NCBI GenBank assembly: GCA_029959085.1
Contig: JARWIR010000013.1
Coordinates: 11,347,186-11,411,185 of the forward strand
Direction of reading: 5' to 3'
Source: Nemophila menziesii
Taxonomy: Eukaryota > Streptophyta > Magnoliopsida > Boraginales > Hydrophyllaceae
Length of the DNA: 64,000 nt
This document shows positions 62,260 to 64,000 of this stretch, in pieces. Position numbers and translations under genes: made by a program. The stretch's first letter is position 1, and every line of letters starts with the position of its first letter. The notes under the pieces were generated by a model. That model was not told where the DNA came from. It saw nothing but the letters and a program-made list of their open reading frames with translations, and did no database searches.

Positions 62260-64000
62260 GGTTAATTAATGTATGTTGTAAAATCATTATGAAAGCGGAT
62301 ATATTGCAACCTTTACTCGTGGAAAGTATTGAACCTTTTCAAAGTAGCTCCCTTCCTAGTCGGTCTAGTAAAAAAATAACATTGCACCAGTGCATGAAAT
62401 GAATCACATAATAAGACAGGTCACGAGTAAGCGTGGTTTCATGGATATGAAAGTAAACCTTGCAAAGGCGTAAGACAAAATGAGATGGGAATTTATTGAG
62501 GATACAAATCTAAGTAACTTTGGGTTGCCCCATCCTGAGATTCTCTTAAGATGTTTGCAATGACGTCTAACACAACACATGTGTTATGAAACAGAGAACC
62601 TCTACCAACTTTCACCCCCGTTAGGGGATTCGTCATGGGGAACCATTTATTCTCATATATTTTATGATATGTAATGTATCTCTCCCTTCTTATTCAGGTT
62701 TGTGCAAGCAGGGTGTATGGAAACCAATATGTCTCAACCAACAAGGACCTCCGATCACCCACACATTCTTTGCTAATGATTTAATGTTATTTTTAGAAGC
62801 CTCCGTAGATCGTATTGATCTTAATAGGGAGACTACATGGATATGATGTGATAAAGTTGGCTAGACAGTTAGTTCAGACAAATTTATTATTTATTTCACC
62901 AGGAATGTTCAAGACGAAGCAGAGAATCATTAACACCGCATAGCTGATTATGCAGCAAAGGATCATTAGGACGTACCTTCGATCACCTATACACTTTGGT
63001 CACCTGGCAAAAGGGGTTTTTTGTAAATTTACAGTCAATATGAGGAAAAAGTTACCAGAATAGAAAGAAAAGAATTGGTCACTTGTTGGTAGAATTACTT
63101 TTGTGCAATTCATGTTGAGTGTTATCCATACGTATAATATGAAGACCATGAAATGTCAGGTGTAAATGTGCAATGACATTGATCGCATAAGCAAAAACTT
63201 CATTTGGAGTCGACATAGGAAGCCAAGAAAATTCATTGGCTGACATGGAAAAAATTGTGTAAACCAAAAGTTGAGGGTCATCTGGGTTGCGGGATGCTCA
63301 TACTTACAGTAGAGTGCTCTTCGCCATATATGGTGGAACACTCTATAAGACAATTCGATTCTCTAGGTGCATACATTAAAGCAAAAGTACTTTCGTGATG
63401 ACCTGCTGATCTTGGTAGCAAAGCAGTGGCATTCGCTAATGTGCAAGAATATCATGGAATGGGAGAAAGTATTGCGAAAAAGGGTGGTGGGAAAAGAAAT
63501 CGAACATTGTAAATGATATAAATGTGAGCTTGAGACTTCGAGGACATTCTTAGTAAAATTAGGGTATAAATGCGTGGCCACCTTTGTTAGCATCTTTATT
63601 TAAATGAGATCTTGTTTGGAAGGTAAAGTACCCCCAAAAATTCTGGGGTCTTTTATGGCGCACAATTAATGACGTGTTACCAACGGGAACAGACTCTTCA
63701 TGTGAGAGTCCTCGATAATCCTATATGTCAATTATGCAGAGAAGAATCTGAGACGATAATCCATTTGTTTCAGGACTGCAAGCGAAGTACAGACAACTAG
63801 ATTGCTGCTACTTGTTTGGTGGAAAAATCATTCCAGCAGGGCACCAGGATGGTGACTGAACCCGAGCCACATATTCAACATATTGCAATGGAAATGAAAC
63901 GCAACATGCTTGATGGGAGGCTCATAACAACTTCAAGGGACTCCAGGCAGGCCGGTACAATAAGGGTCTCCTGGGTAGCAGATTCGTCCACAGTGTTATT
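62260..64000 (+). pseudogene. LINE ORF2 fragment running off the window
   Basis: Decayed LINE reverse transcriptase on the plus strand: VESIEPFQSSSLPSRS (about 62319-62366), KMRWEFIEDTNLSNFGLPHP (62478-62538), WKPICLNQQGPPITHTFFAN followed by DLMLF (62718-62792; the first catalytic Asp position reads Asn), a thumb region, and a C-terminal zinc-finger-like CQLCREESETIIHLFQDCK (63727-63783). Many stops and shifts. It belongs to a different subfamily from the other LINEs here, judging by wording. Confidence 0.82.

Overview
This is plant nuclear DNA, probably from a dicot. It is AT-rich, its host gene has 17 short exons with GT..AG introns, and it is packed with plant-type mobile DNA: an Athila-like Ty3/gypsy element, Ty1/copia, LINEs, SINEs, Helitrons, Mutator-like elements (MULEs), and Tourist- and Stowaway-like MITEs. 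I see no bacterial operon, CRISPR array or rRNA/tRNA gene. The species cannot be told from the sequence.

Host genes are few. The last three exons of an S9 prolyl-oligopeptidase-like gene lie at 1-409, and a complete 17-exon tandem paralogue (680 aa) lies at 5047-8945. A single-exon DUF1645-type gene lies on the minus strand at 42570-43466. Everything else recognisable as host coding sequence is a captured fragment inside a transposon.

Layout. 2572-4013: MULE with a 9-bp target-site duplication (TSD). 9147-13146: decayed copia element with a SINE inserted in it. 14263-15766: second MULE. 15889-16336: Tourist MITE. 16742-34410: minus-strand Helitron (copy A) carrying a helicase remnant, split by a young 12.6-kb Athila-like element (20450-33086, TSD ACAAC). 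34547-34670: truncated SINE with TSD. 35287-36809: solo LTR with TSD. 36815-39720: decayed LINE. 39815-41581: fold-back repeats, a 22-bp minisatellite and a MULE MITE. 44094-46200: probable MULE with a large minisatellite. 48505-54720: LINE interrupted exactly by Helitron copy B (49129-52941), which carries pieces of three host genes. 55506-57057: Pack-MULE carrying a mitochondrial-type HSP70 fragment. 57130-59610 and 62260-64000: further LINEs.

The most interesting signals are these. (1) The two Helitrons share both termini and a conserved four-exon reading frame of unknown function between the helicase and the 3' terminus. (2) Helitron B has a reconstructable empty site and three captured gene fragments. 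(3) The Pack-MULE has 413-bp inverted repeats and a perfect 9-bp TSD. (4) The Athila-like element holds an array of paired CCGGG-W-CCCGG palindromes and five copies of a polypurine-tract-like 13-mer. All calls come from reading the sequence by eye; no alignment or database search was run.
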